Notes: generated by a model not told the origin, from the letters alone. 64,000 nt of DNA from Arenicola marina (GCA_964019135.1 OZ025253.1:1210233-1274232), one strand, 5' to 3'; shown: positions 12,181-25,606, counted from the first letter of the stretch. A program made the numbers and translations.

Positions 12181-15100
12181 GCTCCCTATACAACAGCGCG
12201 ATGTGCCATGACAGACCTGTCCGGCTCCCTTTACAACAGCGCGATGTGCCATGACAGACCTGTCCGGCTCCCTTTACAACAGCGCGATGTGCCATGACAG
12301 ACCTGTCCGGCTCCCTTTACAACAGCGCGATGTGCCATGACAGACCTGTCCGGCTCCCTTTACAACAGCGCGATGTGCCATGACAGACCTGTCCGGCTCC
12401 CTTTACAACAGCGCGATGTGCCATGACAGACCTGTCCGGCTCCCTTTACAACAGCGCGATGTGCCATGACAGACCTGTCCGGCTCCCTTTACAACAGCGC
12501 GATGTGCCATGACAGACCTGTCCGGCTCCCTTTACAACAGCGCGATGTGCCATGACAAACCTGTCCGGCTCCCTATACAACAGCGCGATGTGCCATGACA
12601 GACCTGTCCGGCTCCCTATACAACAGCGCGATGTGCCATGACAGACCTGTCCGGCTCCCTTTACAACAGCGCGATGTGCCATGACAGACCTGTCCGGCTC
12701 CCTTTACAACAGCGCGATGTGCCATGACAGACCTGTCCGGCTCCCTTTACAACAGCGCGATGTGCCATGACAGACCTGTCCGGCTCCCTTTACAACAGCG
12801 CGATGTGCCATGACAGACCTGTCCGGCTCCCTTTACAACAGCGCGATGTGCCATGACAGACCTGTCCGGCTCCCTTTACAACAGCGCGATGTGCCATGAC
12901 AGACCTGTCCGGCTCCCTATACAACAGCGCGATGTGCCATGACAGACCTGTCCGGCTCCCTATACAACAGCGCGATGTGCCATGACAGACCTGTCCGGCT
13001 CCCTTTACAACAGCGCGATGTGCCATGACAGACCTGTCCGGCTCCCTTTACAACAGCGCGATGTGCCATGACAGACCTGTCCGGCTCCCTTTACAACAGC
13101 GCGATGTGCCATGACAGACCTGTCCGGCTCCCTTTACAACAGCGCGATGTGCCATGACAGACCTGTCCGGCTCCCTTTACAACAGCGCGATGTGCCATGA
13201 CAGACCTGTCCGGCTCCCTATACAACAGCGCGATGTGCCATGACAGACCTGTCCGGCTCCCTATACAACAGCGCGATGTGCCATGACAGACCTGTCCGGC
13301 TCCCTTTACAACAGCGCGATGTGCCATGACAGACCTGTCCGGCTCCCTTTACAACAGCGCGATGTGCCATGACAGACCTGTCCGGCTCCCTTTACAACAG
13401 CGCGATGTGCCATGACAGACCTGTCCGGCTCCCTTTACAACAGCGCGATGTGCCATGACAGACCTGTCCGGCTCCCTTTACAACAGCGCGATGTGCCATG
13501 ACAGACCTGTCCGGCTCCCTTTACAACAGCGCGATGTGCCATGACAGACCTGTCCGGCTCCCTATACAACAGCGCGATGTGCCATGACAGACCTGTCCGG
13601 CTCCCTATACAACAGCGCGATGTGCCATGACAGACCTGTCAGGCTCCCTATACAACAGCGCGATGTGCCATGACAGACCTGTCCGGCTCCCTATACAACA
13701 GCGCGATGTGCCATGACAGACCTGTCAGGCTCCCTATACAACAGCGCTATGTGCCATGACAGACCTGTCCGGCTCCCTATACAACAGCGCGATGTGCCAT
13801 GACAGACCTGTCAGGCTCCATATACAACAGCGCGATGTGCCATGACAGACCTGTCAGGCTCCCTATACAACAGCGCGATGTGCCATGACAGACCTGTCAG
13901 GCTTCCTACACAACAGCGCGATGTGCCATGACAGACCTGTCCGGCTCCCTATGCAACAGCGCGATGTGCCATGACAGACCTGTCAGGCTCCCTATACAAC
14001 AGCGCGATGTGCCATGACAGACCTGTCAGGCTCCCTATACAACAGCGCGATGTGCCATGACAGACCTGTCCGGCTCCCTTTACAACAGCGCGATGTGCCA
14101 TGACAAACCTGTCCGGCTCCCTATACAACAGCGCGATGTGCCATGACAGACCTGTCCGGCTCCCTATACAACAGCGCGATGTGCCATGACAGACCTGTCC
14201 GGCTCCCTTTACAACAGCGCGATGTGCCATGACAGACCTGTCCGGCTCCCTTTACAACAGCGCGATGTGCCATGACAGACCTGTCCGGCTCCCTTTACAA
14301 CAGCGCGATGTGCCATGACAGACCTGTCCGGCTCCCTTTACAACAGCGCGATGTGCCATGACAGACCTGTCCGGCTCCCTTTACAACAGCGCGATGTGCC
14401 ATGACAGACCTGTCCGGCTCCCTTTACAACAGCGCGATGTGCCATGACAGACCTGTCCGGCTCCCTATACAACAGCGCGATGTGCCATGACAGACCTGTC
14501 CGGCTCCCTATACAACAGCGCGATGTGCCATGACAGACCTGTCCGGCTCCCTTTACAACAGCGCGATGTGCCATGACAGACCTGTCCGGCTCCCTTTACA
14601 ACAGCGCGATGTGCCATGACAGACCTGTCCGGCTCCCTTTACAACAGCGCGATGTGCCATGACAGACCTGTCCGGCTCCCTTTACAACAGCGCGATGTGC
14701 CATGACAGACCTGTCCGGCTCCCTTTACAACAGCGCGATGTGCCATGACAGACCTGTCCGGCTCCCTATACAACAGCGCGATGTGCCATGACAGACCTGT
14801 CCGGCTCCCTATACAACAGCGCGATGTGCCATGACAGACCTGTCCGGCTCCCTTTACAACAGCGCGATGTGCCATGACAGACCTGTCCGGCTCCCTTTAC
14901 AACAGCGCGATGTGCCATGACAGACCTGTCCGGCTCCCTTTACAACAGCGCGATGTGCCATGACAGACCTGTCCGGCTCCCTTTACAACAGCGCGATGTG
15001 CCATGACAGACCTGTCCGGCTCCCTTTACAACAGCGCGATGTGCCATGACAGACCTGTCCGGCTCCCTTTACAACAGCGCGATGTGCCATGACAGACCTG

Positions 15101-18100
15101 TCCGGCTCCCTATACAACAGCGCGATGTGCCATGACAGACCTGTCCGGCTCCCTATACAACAGCGCGATGTGCCATGACAGACCTGTCAGGCTCCCTATA
15201 CAACAGCGCGATGTGCCATGACAGACCTGTCCGGCTCCCTATACAACAGCGCGATGTGCCATGACAGACCTGTCAGGCTCCCTATACAACAGCGCTATGT
15301 GCCATGACAGACCTGTCCGGCTCCCTATACAACAGCGCGATGTGCCATGACAGACCTGTCAGGCTCCATATACAACAGCGCGATGTGCCATGACAGACCT
15401 GTCAGGCTCCCTATACAACAGCGCGATGTGCCATGACAGACCTGTCAGGCTTCCTACACAACAGCGCGATGTGCCATGACAGACCTGTCCGGCTCCCTAT
15501 GCAACAGCGCGATGTGCCATGACAGACCTGTCAGGCTCCCTATACAACAGCGCGATGTGCCATGACAGACCTGTCAGGCTCCCTATACAACAGCGCGATG
15601 TGCCATGACAGACCTGTCAGGCTCCCTATACAACAGCGCGATGTGCCATGACAGACCTGTCCGGCTCCCTATACAACAGCGCGATGTGCCATGACAGACC
15701 TGTCCGGCTCCCTTTACAACAGCGCGATGTGCCATGACAGACCTGTCCGGCTCCCTATACAACAGCGCGATTTGCCATGACAGACCTGTCAGGCTCCCTA
15801 TACAACAGCGCTATGTGCCATGGCAGACCTGTCCGGCTCCCTATACAACAGCGCGATGTGCCATGACAGACCTGTCAGGCTCCATATACAACAGCGCGAT
15901 GTGCCATGACAGACCTGTCAGGCTCCCTATACAACAGCGCGATGTGCCATGACAGACCTGTCCGGCTCCCTATACAACAGCGCGATGTGCCATGACAGAC
16001 CTGTCCGGCTCCCTTTACAACAGCGCGATGTGCCATGACAGACCTGTCAGGCTCCCTATACAACAGCGCGATGTGCCATGACAGACCTGTCCGGCTCCCT
16101 ATACAACAGCGCGATGTGCCATGACAGACCTGTCAGGCTCCCTATACAACAGCGCGATGTGCCATGACAGACCTGTCAGGCTCCCTATACAACAGCGCGA
16201 TGTGCCATGACAGACCTGTCCGGCTCCCTTTACAACAGCGCGATGTGCCATGACAGACCTGTCAGGCTCCCTATACAACAGCGCGATGTGCCATGACAGA
16301 CCTGTCAGGCTCCCTATACAACAGCGCGATGTGCCATGACAGACCTGTCAGGCTCCATATACAACAGCGCGATGTGCCATGACAGACCTGTCAGGCTCCC
16401 TATACAACAGCGCGATGTGCCATGACAGACCTGTCAGGCTCCCTATACAACAGCGCGATGTGCCATGACAGACCTGTCAGGCTCCCTATACAACAGCGCG
16501 ATGTGCCATGACAGACCTGTCCGGCTCCCTATACAACAGCGCGATGTGCCATGACAGACCTGTCAGGCTCCCTATACAACAGCGCGATGTGCCATGACAG
16601 ACCTGTCCGGCTCCCTTTACAACAGCGCGATGTGCCATGACAGACCTGTCCGGCTCCCTTTACAACAGCGCGATGTGCCATGACAGACCTGTCCGGCTCC
16701 CTTTACAACAGCGCGATGTGCCATGACAGACCTGTCCGGCTCCCTATACAACAGCGCGATGTGCCATGACAGACCTGTCCGGCTCCCTATACAACAGCGC
16801 GATGTGCCATGACAGACCTGTCAGGCTCCCTATACAACAGCGCGATGTGCCATGACAGACCTGTCCGGCTCCCTATACAACAGCGCGATGTGCCATGACA
16901 GACCTGTCAGGCTCCCTATACAACAGCGCTATGTGCCATGACAGACCTGTCCGGCTCCCTATACAACAGCGCGATGTGCCATGACAGACCTGTCAGGCTC
17001 CATATACAACAGCGCGATGTGCCATGACAGACCTGTCAGGCTCCCTATACAACAGCGCGATGTGCCATGACAGACCTGTCAGGCTTCCTACACAACAGCG
17101 CGATGTGCCATGACAGACCTGTCCGGCTCCCTATGCAACAGCGCGATGTGCCATGACAGACCTGTCAGGCTCCCTATACAACAGCGCGATGTGCCATGAC
17201 AGACCTGTCAGGCTCCCTATACAACAGCGCGATGTGCCATGACAGACCTGTCAGGCTCCCTATACAACAGCGCGATGTGCCATGACAGACCTGTCCGGCT
17301 CCCTATACAACAGCGCGATGTGCCATGACAGACCTGTCCGGCTCCCTTTACAACAGCGCGATGTGCCATGACAGACCTGTCCGGCTCCCTATACAACAGC
17401 GCGATTTGCCATGACAGACCTGTCAGGCTCCCTATACAACAGCGCTATGTGCCATGGCAGACCTGTCCGGCTCCCTATACAACAGCGCGATGTGCCATGA
17501 CAGACCTGTCAGGCTCCATATACAACAGCGCGATGTGCCATGACAGACCTGTCAGGCTCCCTATACAACAGCGCGATGTGCCATGACAGACCTGTCCGGC
17601 TCCCTATACAACAGCGCGATGTGCCATGACAGACCTGTCCGGCTCCCTTTACAACAGCGCGATGTGCCATGACAGACCTGTCAGGCTCCCTATACAACAG
17701 CGCGATGTGCCATGACAGACCTGTCCGGCTCCCTATACAACAGCGCGATGTGCCATGACAGACCTGTCAGGCTCCCTATACAACAGCGCGATGTGCCATG
17801 ACAGACCTGTCAGGCTCCCTATACAACAGCGCGATGTGCCATGACAGACCTGTCCGGCTCCCTTTACAACAGCGCGATGTGCCATGACAGACCTGTCAGG
17901 CTCCCTATACAACAGCGCGATGTGCCATGACAGACCTGTCAGGCTCCCTATACAACAGCGCGATGTGCCATGACAGACCTGTCAGGCTCCATATACAACA
18001 GCGCGATGTGCCATGACAGACCTGTCAGGCTCCCTATACAACAGCGCGATGTGCCATGACAGACCTGTCAGGCTCCCTATACAACAGCGCGATGTGCCAT

Positions 18101-18374
18101 GACAGACCTGTCAGGCTCCCTATACAACAGCGCGATGTGCCATGACAGACCTGTCCGGCTCCCTATACAACAGCGCGATGTGCCATGACAGACCTGTCAG
18201 GCTCCCTATACAACAGCGCGATGTGCCATGACAGACCTGTCAGGCTCCCTATACAACAGCGCGATGTGCCATGACAGACCTGTCAGGCTCCCTATACAAC
18301 AGCGCGATGTGCCATGACAGACCTGTCAGGCTCCCTATACAACAGCGCGATGTGCCATGACAGACCTGTCAGGC
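12181..18374. repeat. 43-bp minisatellite, about 144 copies with higher-order repeats
   Basis: The unit contains ACAACAGCGCGATGTGCCAT and GACAGACCTGTCCGGCTCCC. Two sites vary most: CCCTATAC or CCCTTTAC, and TCCGGCT or TCAGGCT. The TCAGG form is absent on the left and dominant on the right. Rare markers such as GGCTTCCTACAC recur at 13901, 15449 and 17083, giving higher-order periods of 1548 bp (36 units) and 1634 bp (38 units). Confidence 0.97.
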
Positions 18375-18816
18375 TATTGACGCAATATGAGGCCGAGAGG
18401 GTCTGTCGCTTGCCGCAATATAGCCTTGATGTAGGCTATGCGTCTCTTGCGTATTGACGCAATATGACCTTGACTGGGTGAAGACGTCCTTCAAACTCTA
18501 TGCACGAGCCATCTTGGCGTAATGTGCTGTTCCTAACCACCTCCGGTGGTGGCTGGCGGGCCGCACTGACCACGTGATCAAGGCCATAGACTGTCATGGC
18601 ATCCGGTATAGCGGCTGTACGCTGTGTGTGAGGGGGGGGTGAGGGGGGGGGGGGGTGTTTGGCTTGCGGCGAAGTACATCAGACACCCTGACCTCTCTGA
18701 TCCCTACATAGTGGTCAGTGTCAGGGTTACCGTCATACACGTCAAACCCTTGTACAGCAGTCTGCTCATGGTGCGGTCTGGTCGCTGGGTCACTGACAGC
18801 GGGGGGGGGGGACCAC
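18375..18816. other. Unique intronic spacer
   Basis: About 440 bp with a small repeat of TTGACGCAATATGA and a G-run near 18628-18656. No gene is recognised. Confidence 0.5.
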
Positions 18817-19314
18817 TGCCAGCACCACCACCACCCGGGGCACCACCACGGGGTAACACCGCCCCCATACTCACAACGGCCACCACTGGCACCACTAGGA
18901 CCACTCATAGCCACCATCACCACCCGGGGCACCACCACGGGGCACCACCACGGGGCACCACCGCCCCCATACTCACAACGGCCACCACTGGCACCACTAG
19001 GATCACTCATAGCCACCACCACCACCCGGGGCACCACCACGGGGCACCACCACGGGGCACCACCGCCCCCATACTCACAACGGCCACCACTGGCACCACT
19101 AGGATCACTCATAGCCACCACCACCACCCGGGGCACCACCACGGGGCACCACCACGGGGCACCACCGCCCCCATACTCACAACGGCCACCACTGGCACCA
19201 CTAGGACCACTCATAGCCACCATCACCACCCGGGGCACCACCACGGGGCACCACCGCCCCCATACTCAGAACGGCCACCACTGGCACCACTAGGACCACT
19301 CATAGCCACTGTGA
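18817..19314. repeat. 102-bp minisatellite, about 5 copies
   Basis: The unit contains ATACTCACAACGGCCACCAC and GGCACCACCACGGGGCACC, with the TCACAACGGC start at 18871, 18973, 19075 and 19177 and a shorter last copy. It is built from CAC/CCA trinucleotides, so the His/Thr-rich open frames across it are a compositional effect. Confidence 0.93.
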
Positions 19315-20171
19315 ATTGGAGCTGTCCTATTCCTATGTCCCTACCCGTCACCCCAGTCCTCCTCCCATGGCGCCTTTTCATACCGATACTGTTCCACCAT
19401 CACCCTGCTTTATTCCTAGCCCCCCCCCCCCCCTTTCCGTCCTTCCCTCTCCTCCCCTTTCTAGCACCACACCTCCCCGCCCCCCCCGTCCCCTGCACCT
19501 CCCTGCAGCACCCCATCCCTACCCCCCCTACCCCCCCCCCCCCAGCGCCCCCTCCCCACCCTACCCATAGGATCCTGATGTTATTATTGTAGACAGCGAT
19601 GGCCGGGACTAAAAGCCTGTCGCTGTAAAACACGATGTTTGGGCGGATGTCAAAGCGACGGCCAGCTCGGTCAGTCCAGCTGCCTCGCCGTCCTCGCAGT
19701 GACCACTGGGGCAGGCTGGGGCAGGCTGGGTCAAGCTGGGTCATGCTGGGTCAGTCCAGCTGCCTCGCCGTCCTCCCAGTGACCACTGGGGCAGGCTGGG
19801 TCAGGCTGGGGCAGGCTGGGGCAGACTGGGACAAGCTGGGCAGACTGGGACAGGCTGCTCCTGACTGGATGTCGTCTCAGTGTTTGGCGTCTACAGTCCA
19901 GAGGCCGGCTACCAAAGCCTTTTGCTGAACTCAGAGGTTCGGCATTCTCCACAACCCATTTATTTCACTGACACAAGGGCACATTTAACTTGGCATGAAA
20001 CGTATGTGCTGTAAGTTTTGTGCTTTAGTATTTCCATCGAACCGTTCCATATTTGCCAGAACGATTATTTCAATGTATCTGACGCATAACTCCAGTAGCT
20101 GGTGGCTTTCTATATTCATTGTACATTCTCCGTGGAGGAATGACAGTAGATGGCGGGACAGAGCCTACAGT
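19315..20171. other. Spacer with C-rich tract and short duplication
   Basis: 19400-19570 is a pyrimidine tract. 19669-19860 holds two copies of an 81-bp block starting GTCAGTCCAGCTGCCTCGCC, each followed by 10-bp GGGGCAGGCT repeats. 19930-20160 is unique. No gene is seen. Confidence 0.55.
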
Positions 20172-23030
20172 GGCTCCCTCTACGCACTGCTTGAGGCTGG
20201 CTCCCTCTACGCACAGCTTGAGGCTGGCTCCCTCTACGCACGGCTTGAGGCTGGCTCCCTCTACGCATGGCTTGATGCTGGCTCCCTCTAGGCACGGCTT
20301 GAGGCTGGCTCCCTCTACGCACGGCTTGAGGCTGGCTCCCTCTACGCCCGGCTTGAGGCTGGCTCCCTATACGAACTGCTTGAGGCTGGCTCCCTCTACG
20401 CACGGCTTGAGGCCGGCTCCCTCTACGCACGGCTTGAGGCTGGCTCCCTCTACGCACGGCTTGAGGCTGGCTCCCTCTAGGCACGGCTTGAGGCTGACTC
20501 CCTCTACGCACGGCTTGAGGCTGGCTCCCTCTACGCACGGCTTGAGGCTGGCTCCCTCTACGCATGGCTTGATGCTGGCTCCCTCTAGGCACGGCTTGAG
20601 GCTGGCTCCCTCTACGCACGGCTTGAGGCTGGCTCCCTCTACGCCCGGCTTGAGGCTGGCTCCCTATACGAACTGCTTGAGGCTGGCTCCCTCTACGCAC
20701 GGCTTGAGGCTGGCTCCCTCTACGCACGGCTTGAGGCTGGCTCCCTCTACGCCCGGCTTGAGGCTGGCTCCCTCTATGCACAGCTTGAGGCTGGCTCCCT
20801 ATACGCACGGCTTGAGGCTGACTCCCTCTACGCCCGGCTTGAGGCTGGCTCCCTATACGCACGGCTTGAGGCTGACTCCCTCTACGCACGGCTTGAGGCT
20901 GACTCCCTCTACGCACGGCTTGAGGCTGACTCCCTCTAGGCACAGCTTGAGGCTGACTCCCTCTACGCACGGCTTGAGGCTGACTCCCTCTACGCACGGC
21001 TTGAGGCTGACTCCCTCTACGCACGGCTTGAGGCTGACTCCCTCTACGCACGGCTTGAGGCTGACTCCCTCTACGCACGGCTTGAGGCTGACTCCCTCTA
21101 CGCACGGCTTGAGGCTGGCTCCCTCTAGGCACAGCTTGAGGCTGGCTCCCTCTACGCACGGCTTGAGGCTGGCTCCCTCTACGCACGGCTTGAGGCTGGC
21201 TCCCTCTACGCACGGCTTGAGGTTGGCTCCCTCTACGCACGGCTTGAGGCTGGCTCCCTCTACGCACGGCTTGAGGCTGGCTCCCTCTACGCACTGCTTC
21301 AGACTGGCTCCCTCTACGCACGGCTTGAGGCTGGCTCCCTCTACGCACGGCTTGAGGCTGGCTCCCTCTACGCCCGGCTTGAGGCTGGCTCCCTCTACGC
21401 ACGGCTTGAGGCTGGCTCTCTCTACGCACGGCTTGAGGCTGGCTCCCTCTACGCACGGCTTGAGGCTGGCTCCCTCTACGCACGGCTTGAGGCTGGCTCC
21501 CTCTACGTACGGCTTGAGGCTGGCTCCCTCTACGCACGGCTTGAGGCTGACTCACTCTACGCCCGGCTTGAGGCTGGCTCCCTATACGCACGGCTTGAGG
21601 CTGGCTCCTCTACGCACGGCTTGAGGTTGGCTCCCCCTACGCACGGCTTGAGGCTGGCTCCCTCTACGCACGGCTTGGGGCTGGCTCCCTCTACGCACGG
21701 CTTGAGGCTGGCTCCCTCTACGCACGGCTTGAGGCTGGCTCCCTCTGCGCCCGGCTTGAGGCTGGCTCCCTATACGAACTGCTTGAGGCTGGCTCCCTCT
21801 ACGCACGGCTTGAGGCTGGCTCCCTCTACGCCCGGCTTGAGGCTGGCTCCCTCTACGCCCGGCTTGAGGCTGGCTCCCTCTACGCACGGCTTGAGGCTGG
21901 CTCCCTCTACGCACGGCTTGAGGCTGGCTCCCTCTAGGCACGGCTTGAGGCTGGCTCCCTATACGCACGGCTTGAGGCTGGCTCCCTCTACGCACGGCTT
22001 GAGGCTGACTCCCTCTACGCACGGCTTGAGGCTGGCTCCCTTTACGCACGGCTTGAGGCTGGCTCCCTCTACGCACGGCTTGAGGCTGGCTCCCTCTACG
22101 CACTGCTTCAGACTGGCTCCCTCTACGCCCGGCTTGAGGCTGGCTCCCTCTGCGCACGGCTTGAGGCTGGCTCCCTATACGCACGGCTTGAGGCTGGCTC
22201 CCTCTAGGCACGGCTTGAGGCTGGCTCCCTCTACGCACGGCTTGAGGCTGGCTCCCTCTAGGCACGGCTTTTGGCTGGCTCCCTATACGCACGGCTTGAG
22301 GCTGGCTCCCTCTACGCACGGCTTGAGGCTGGCTCCCTATACGCACGGCTTGAGGCTGGCTCCCTCTAGGCACGGCTTTTGGCTGGCTCCCTATACGCAC
22401 GGCTTGAGGCTGGCTCCCTCTACGCACTGCTTGAGGCTGGCTCCCTCTACGCACGGCTTGAAGCTGACTCCCTCTACGCCCGGCTTGAGGCTGGCTCCCT
22501 ATACGCACGGCTTGAGGCTGACTCCCTCTACGCCCGGCTTGGGGCTGGCTCCCTATACGCACGGCTTGAGGCTGACTCCCTGTACGCACGGCTTGAGGCT
22601 GGCTCCCTGTACACACGGCTTGAGGCTGGCTCCCTCTACGTACGGCTTGAGGCTGGCTCCCTCTAGGCTTGAGGCTGGCTCCCTATACGCACGGCTTGAG
22701 GCTGGCTCCCTATACGCACGGCTTGAGGCTGGCTCCCTCTACGCACGGCTTGAGGCTGGCTCCCTGTACACACGGCTTGAGGCTGGCTCCCTCTACGTAC
22801 GGCTTGAGGCTGGCTCCCTCTAGGCTTGAGGCTGGCTCCCTATACGCACGGCTTGAGGCTGGCTCCCTCTACGCACGGCTTGAGGCTGACTCCCTCTACG
22901 CACGGCTTGAGGCTGGCTCCCTTTACGCACGGCTTGAGGCTGGCTCCCTCTACGCACGGCTTGAGGCTGGCTCCCTCTACGCCCGGCTTGGGGCTGGCTC
23001 CCTGTACACACGGCTTGAGGCTGGCTCCCT
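20172..23030. repeat. 27-bp minisatellite, about 106 copies
   Basis: The unit is CTCCCTCTACGCACGGCTTG plus AGGCTGG. Variants include CTAGGCACGG, CTATACGAACTG, CTACGCCCGG and TTTTGGCTGG. A block marked by GCATGGCTTGATGCTGG is repeated 297 bp (11 units) apart at about 20267 and 20564. Another block marked by GGCACGGCTTTTGG is repeated 108 bp apart. The unit is a multiple of 3, which keeps long frames open on both strands. Confidence 0.97.
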
Positions 23031-23210
23031 ACCGTTGCAGTCATTACTGGTGCATTCACCAGAAGTTAGTACTCACATTCCCGAGACTGACGAGACTTGA
23101 GCGAGAGTCGACGGCTCCTTATCGCCACAGACGCTATGTCCATATATAGACTGGCTCGGCAACAAACCGCTGGCTAATGGGACCCAATGGTAATGGTGAC
23201 TTCAGGCTGT
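23031..23210. other. Unique intronic spacer
   Basis: About 180 bp of unique sequence between the 27-bp and 48-bp arrays. Nothing recognisable is seen. Confidence 0.5.
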
Positions 23211-24366
23211 AACCATGTGAGGTTGTGGGTCAGGGCAGTGATATGGCTTCAGACTGTAACTGCGGGGAGGTTTTGGCTGTGGGCAGTGATATGGCTTCAG
23301 ACTGTAACTGCGGGGAGGTTTTGGCTGTGGGCAGTGATATGGCTTCAGACTGTAACTGCGTGGAGGTTGTGGCTGTGGGCAGTGATATGGCTTCAGACTG
23401 TAACTGTGGGGAGGTTGTGGCTGTGGGCAGTGATATGGCTTCAGACTGTAACTGCGTGGAGGTTGTGGCTGTGGGCAGTGATATGGCTTCAGACTGTAAC
23501 TGTGGGGAGGTTGTGGCTGTGGGCAGTGATATGGCTTCAGACTGTAACTGCGTGGAGGTTGTGGCTGTGGGCAGTGATATGGCTTCAGACTGTAACTGTG
23601 GGGAGGTTGTGGCTGTGGGCAGTGATATGGCTTCAGACTGTAACTGCGTGGAGGTTGTGGCTGTGGGCAGTGATATGGCTTCAGACTGTAACTGTGGGGA
23701 GGTTGTGGCTGTGGGCAGTGATATGGCTTCAGACTGTAACTGCGTGGAGGTTGTGGCTGTGGGCAGTGATATGGCTTCAGACTGTAATTGTGGGGAGGTT
23801 GTGGCTGTGGGCAGTGATATGGCTTCAGACTGTAACTGTGGGGAGGTTGTGGCTGTGGGCAGTGATATGGCTTCAGACTGTAACTGTGGGGAGGTTGTGG
23901 CTGTGGGCAGTGATATGGCTTCATACTGTAACTGTGGGGAGGTTGTGGCTGTGGGCAGTGATATGGCTTCAGACTGTAACTGGGTGGAGGTTGTGGCTGT
24001 GGGCAGTGATATGGCTTCAGACTGTAACTGTGGGGAGGTTGTGGCTGTGGGCAGTGATATGGCTTCAGCCTGTAACTGTGGGGAGGTTGTGGCTGTGGGC
24101 AGTAATATGGCTTCAGACTGTAACTGCGTGGAGGTTGTGGCTGTGGGCAGTGATATGGCTTCAGCCTGTAACTGTGGGGAGGTTGTGGCTGTGGGCGGTG
24201 ATATGGCTTCAGACTGTAACTGTGGGGAGGTTGTGGCTGTGGGCAGTGATATGGCTTCAGACTGTAACTGTGGGGAGGTTGTGGCTGTGGGCAGTGATAT
24301 GGCTTCAGACTGTAACTGTGGGGACGTTGTGGCTGTGGGCAGTGATATGGCTTCAGACTGTAACTG
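23211..24366. repeat. 48-bp minisatellite, left part, about 24 copies
   Basis: The unit contains GTAACTGTGGGGAGGTTGTG and CAGTGATATGGCTTCAGACT. From 23340 to 23760 copies with CTGCGTGGAGG alternate regularly with CTGTGGGGAGG, a 96-bp dimer pattern. The array is cut by a LINE fragment and resumes at 25295. Confidence 0.96.
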
Positions 24367-25294
24367 GTTTAAACATAATTTTTTTTCTGAGGTTTGCAAC
24401 ATCGAATTCACATGTAAATGCTCACCTCAAACGTTCATGCATTGGTCGTGGTGATAATTGAATAATTGTTTACAAACATATTATGTCGGTATAATATATA
24501 CAAAGTATCGATAAAGAAGCGCGACATGACGTGACAAATTTATAACAAAAGCAATTTAGTAAAATCATTCGGTCATAACAAACCTACCAGTACGTTCGAT
24601 ATATTTATGAACCACGCTGAATAGTACGTTATTGAGGTCGAAGGTAACATTAGAGCAGCCGAATAGTAATACTTGGCAGAGGGATTTCCGATCGGGGCCT
24701 GAGGATGGGTCAATGTTAATACCATGGTCTGTTAGGAAGGAAATGTCCGTCTGGAGAAGTTCTCGGGACGATCGTTAAGCTGGACATTGGAGTAAGAAGT
24801 GAGCATTATCTTCGGGCTTTAAATTGCACTTAGGGCAGCGGTTATCGCTAATAAAACCATACTTCTTACGGTGGCCATTGAGAGCGCTTAGGCCGAGTCG
24901 AAGCCGAGCGTGGTAGATAGACTCAGCGCCTCACTGTAGGTTGTACAAATCACGATTCTGAGAGAAGAAAACAGACTTAAATTTGGTTCTGAACTCGGGG
25001 AGGGAAGACGCGTGCCTGATGTCTTGGGATAATCTATTCCATTCGCGAACCGTGTGCCAAAGAAATGAGTTCAACGAGTATTTTTTTGTTACTTTTGGCA
25101 CTCTGATGTCATTTAAATTTCGAAGGGAATATGCGAAATTGCGATTGGTTTGGGGAAGTAAGGACGCCAAGTACCATTTTGTACAACATGCACAGGCTAA
25201 AGTAATTGCGGCTAAGCGCAAGTTTCACCACACCAACCTCCTCTAATAGCTTGCTGTGTGACGTGCAACTGTAGGCCCCGCTGATGGCTAGTAA
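24367..25294 (-). mobile_element. LINE 3' fragment (CR1/jockey type), 5'-truncated
   Basis: Read on the minus strand, 25221-24931 encodes the tail of a reverse-transcriptase ORF, with the typical NSFLWHTVREWNRLSQDI and SLPEFRTKFKSVF strings found after the RT domain of jockey, CR1 and L2-type LINEs. After a TGA, the same frame continues with HARLRLGLSALNGH and a Cys-His knuckle, CPKCNLKPED-NAHFLLQCP, followed by a TAA and a further open stretch to about 24567. The element ends on the left in an A-rich tail on its own strand. It lies between two copies of GACTGTAACTG (24356-24366 and 25295-25305), which fit an 11-bp target duplication inside the 48-bp array. It is 928 bp, 5'-truncated and dead (at least two in-frame stops). 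Confidence 0.85.
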
Positions 25295-25606
25295 GACTGT
25301 AACTGCGGGGAGGTTTTGGCTGTGGGCAGTGATATGGCTTCAGACTGTAACTGTGGGGAGGTTGTGGCTGTGGGCAGTGATATGGCTTCAGACTGTAACT
25401 GTGGGGAGGTTGTGGCTGTGGGCAGTGATATGGCTTCAGACTGTAACTGTGGGGAGGTTGTGGCTGTGGGCAGTGATATGGCTTCAGACTGTAACTGTGG
25501 GGAGGTTGTGGCTGTGGGCAGTGATATGGCTTCAGACTGTAACTGCGGGGAGGTTGTGGCTGTGGGCAGTGATATGGCTTCAGACTGTAATTGTAGGGAG
25601 GCCTGG
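25295..25606. repeat. 48-bp minisatellite, right part, about 6.5 copies
   Basis: Same unit as 23211-24366, continuing after the LINE insertion. Most copies are of the CTGTGGGGAGG type. Confidence 0.95.

Noticed and set aside
6868-12297. Very long open frames on both strands
   Set aside because: They are a product of a 29-bp unit without stops; both strands and several frames are equally open, which real genes do not show.
12181-18374. CRISPR-like regular repeat array
   Set aside because: The units are head to tail with no unique spacers, and the context is a eukaryotic intron.
18624-19592. His/Thr-rich open frame of about 320 codons
   Set aside because: It follows a 102-bp CAC/CCA repeat and a C-rich tract. 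No homology or conserved part is seen.
20116-22823. Arg/Gln/Ser-rich and Leu/Ala-rich repeat proteins on both strands
   Set aside because: They are translations of a 27-bp minisatellite whose length is a multiple of 3.
23187-24461. Trp/Leu-rich, Cys/Asp-rich and Pro/Gln-rich frames of 240-424 codons on both strands
   Set aside because: They are translations of the 48-bp array, which is also split by a LINE insertion.
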